Positions 32,408 to 33,872 of a stretch of 33,872 nucleotides of DNA are shown piece after piece. This DNA comes from Clostridia bacterium. GTDB taxonomy: Bacteria > Bacillota > Clostridia > Peptostreptococcales > Caminicellaceae. The stretch's first letter is position 1; each line of letters opens with the position of its first letter. The notes beneath the pieces are model-generated. The model was given only the letters and a program-made list of their open reading frames with translations, was not told the origin of the DNA and made no database searches. Position numbers and translations under genes: made by a program. Location of the stretch: NCBI GenBank assembly GCA_022361035.1, contig JAKSBP010000170.1, positions 1-33,872 on the forward strand. The letters run 5' to 3'.

Positions 32408-33520
32408 TTAATAAAGTAAATGCTCTATTGGACCATAATCTTCAATAGGGTTATGTAATATTTCTAATATTAAATTTTTAAATTCACTTAGACAGCTTAC
32501 ATCCTCAATTTTATTATAGCTTAGGTCCAATTCTTTTAGGTTAGTTAAATATTCTATGATGCTTATATCCTTTATTTCATTATAGCTAAGCTCTAACTTT
32601 TCTAAACTCGCTAAACCTGCTAGAGGGTCTATATCATATATGTCATTACCCTTTAAGTCCAAGTCTTCAAGATTTATGAGATTGCTTAAGGGTTCCAAAT
32701 CTATTATTTGGTTAAATGCTAATTTAAGTTCCTTTAGTCCAATTAGATATTGTATTCCCTCAAGGCTAGATATATCCTTTTTATTTAAATTTAATTCCTC
32801 TATATCCTTTACATCTTCGGAATATATTTGACCCGTAGGCTCATTTATAGCTTCCCTTACAGCATTTTCAATACTACTGTCCTCAAAATCTATCTCCTTG
32901 CTTAACACGACACTAAATGTGTCGTATACAAGCTCTTCGCCATCACTGGCTGCTATGGTTATTTCTAAGGGCTCAGTTAAATCCTCTACAGTGTACCTGT
33001 AAATGCTCCCATACACTTCTCCATCGGTTGCCTCATATATTAAAGAGTCCCCATCTTCATCTAAAAATATTTCACTTAAATCTATTGTTATAACTTCCCC
33101 TTCCTTGGCTATGTAATCTTCTATTTCCTTTACTAATAGGGGAGGATTATTAACTGAAGAGGTAATAAACTCCATTTCTACAGATTCTTTTAAATAATTT
33201 CCATTAGCAGACCTAACTCCCTCAGTTATATATATGTAATAGCTTTCTCCTGAATTATATCTATCCTTAGATATTATAAATACTTCCTTATGATTATCTT
33301 CATTTACATCTAAATAAATATCTAATTTTTTATCCTCTGAATCCTTTATAAATATATTTTCTGTATTTAAAGTATTTTCATCAATTCTCTCATTGAACTC
33401 CACTACCCAAATCTTATCTAGTGGTACATCGGTCTTTTTATTCCATTCAACTGCACTTACTGGAATAATCGATGCTAATGTCAAAACTAACACTATAAGT
33501 AAAGAATATACCTTTTTCAT
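32408..33520 (-). CDS. Secreted leucine-rich-repeat protein with SbsA-Ig-like and cadherin-like modules
   Basis: The 370-residue exported protein has a signal peptide (1-23, LLIVLVLTLASIIPVSA). An SbsA Ig-like module follows at about 27-118 (IWVVEFNERIDENTLNTENI). A cadherin-like/Ig domain lies at about 120-207 (IFLDEDGDSLIYEATDGEVY). The C-terminal part has about six 22-residue leucine-rich repeats of the SDS22/internalin type (about 225-360: IEELNLNKKDISSLEGIQYL, LKELKLAFNQIIDLEPLSNL, LEDLDLKGNDIYDIDPLAGL and so on). The Leu/Ile/Asn pattern is regular. It has no SLH or LPXTG anchor. It may be a secreted adhesion or partner-binding protein. GGAGAG before the ATG and a good promoter support the start. 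Confidence 0.9.
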   Translation of the reverse strand: MKKVYSLLIVLVLTLASIIPVSAVEWNKKTDVPLDKIWVVEFNERIDENTLNTENIFIKDSEDKKLDIYLDVNEDNHKEVFIISKDRYNSGESYYIYITEGVRSANGNYLKESVEMEFITSSVNNPPLLVKEIEDYIAKEGEVITIDLSEIFLDEDGDSLIYEATDGEVYGSIYRYTVEDLTEPLEITIAASDGEELVYDTFSVVLSKEIDFEDSSIENAVREAINEPTGQIYSEDVKDIEELNLNKKDISSLEGIQYLIGLKELKLAFNQIIDLEPLSNLINLEDLDLKGNDIYDIDPLAGLASLEKLELSYNEIKDISIIEYLTNLKELDLSYNKIEDVSCLSEFKNLILEILHNPIEDYGPIEHLLY

Positions 33521-33564
33521 ATAAGTCTCTCCTTTGCCAATTTTCTACAAGTTTCTCTAGCTTT

Positions 33565-33593
33565 ATTATAATATACAGAAAATGATTTGTTAA
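33565..33593 (-). promoter_or_regulatory. Promoter of the LRR gene
   Basis: TTAACA (33588-33593) and TATAAT (33565-33570) are spaced by 17 nt on the minus strand, 45 nt before the start codon. Confidence 0.6.
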
Positions 33594-33872
33594 GGTTTTA
33601 TGTAGAAATTTTAAGTTTTACAATTGCCATAGACTGTGGAATCTGTTTTTAAAGAAAACTATATTAATTGTAATTAAAAATAAAATTATAATTAATATTG
33701 TAACTTCGTTAAATGAATAATATATAATCCTATAAGTGTTAGAATTTATTTTATTATAATAATATTTTATTTTCAAAGTTATTATAAGGCACATCCCCCA
33801 GTTTCTTCTATATTGCTTAGTTTTATACATGCTAATTTTTGGTATATTTTTTGGTAAAATATGTGCTATTAA
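33594..33872. other. AT-rich end of the window without recognisable features
   Basis: Only short frames without ribosome sites or recognisable products occur here. I see no repeat or RNA gene. Confidence 0.5.

Noticed and set aside
32500..32850. Tandem DNA repeat or CRISPR-like array
   Set aside because: The periodicity comes from the 22-residue leucine-rich repeats of the encoded protein. There are no constant repeats with unique spacers.
33618..33830. 70-codon minus-strand frame near the window end
   Set aside because: It has no ribosome site, very AT-rich codons and no recognisable features. It is more likely chance.

Overview
The window looks like a chromosomal segment of a low-GC Gram-positive anaerobe of the class Clostridia (possibly Tissierellales or a relative; this is inference). 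The evidence is the AT-rich composition, strong AGGAGG-type ribosome binding sites, TTG/GTG starts, C+ type ribosomal protein L31, the rho-rpmE-DUF1385-prmC-prfA-sua5 gene order, lysine-fermentation enzymes and S-layer homology (SLH) proteins. No tRNA, rRNA or CRISPR array is visible. Almost every gene is on the minus strand.

Region 1 (1-10204) is housekeeping. Read on the minus strand it runs glpX, rho, rpmE, a DUF1385 membrane protein, prmC, prfA, then a ZIP metal transporter and a Sua5/YrdC tRNA-modification enzyme cut by the window edge. Between prfA and the ZIP gene sit an intact IS3-family insertion sequence (2394-4104) with a visible A-AAA-AAG frameshift site, a long imperfect hairpin of unknown nature, and the remnant of a cation:proton antiporter gene that still has its terminator.

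Region 2 (10205-13362) holds a long non-coding stretch with copy A of a dispersed ~135-nt intergenic repeat. It is followed by the first plus-strand gene, a secreted protein with a copper-amine-oxidase-N-type stalk domain and a transglutaminase fold that lacks the catalytic cysteine. A strongly folded ~190-nt element, bracketed by near-identical palindromes, separates it from fsa.

Region 3 (13363-15576) is a tight kal-kce-fsa operon. It contains two enzymes of lysine fermentation and a transaldolase-like protein. Two related hairpins lie upstream.

Region 4 (15577-29846) is a cell-surface and export locus, all on the minus strand: a large SLH protein, a modular lytic transglycosylase (SLT, SH3-like, dockerin-like and SbsA-Ig-like parts), an S8 protease with an SbsA-Ig-like tail, a SecA ATPase with three extra tandem beta-domains and no zinc finger, an unrecognised partner gene 17 nt behind it, a TolC-like helical protein apparently lacking beta-barrel strands, and a second SLH protein. 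I read this as an accessory SecA export/S-layer locus. Repeat copy B, followed by a terminator, lies between the first SLH gene and the transglycosylase.

Region 5 (29847-33872) has a plus-strand pair, a stand-alone XerC/D-type tyrosine recombinase and a protein with two tandem HTH-like repeats. A minus-strand secreted leucine-rich-repeat protein then shares the SbsA-Ig-like module with the protease and transglycosylase. The least explained features are the SecA tail and its partner gene, the two-copy intergenic repeat, and the folded element at 13149-13339.
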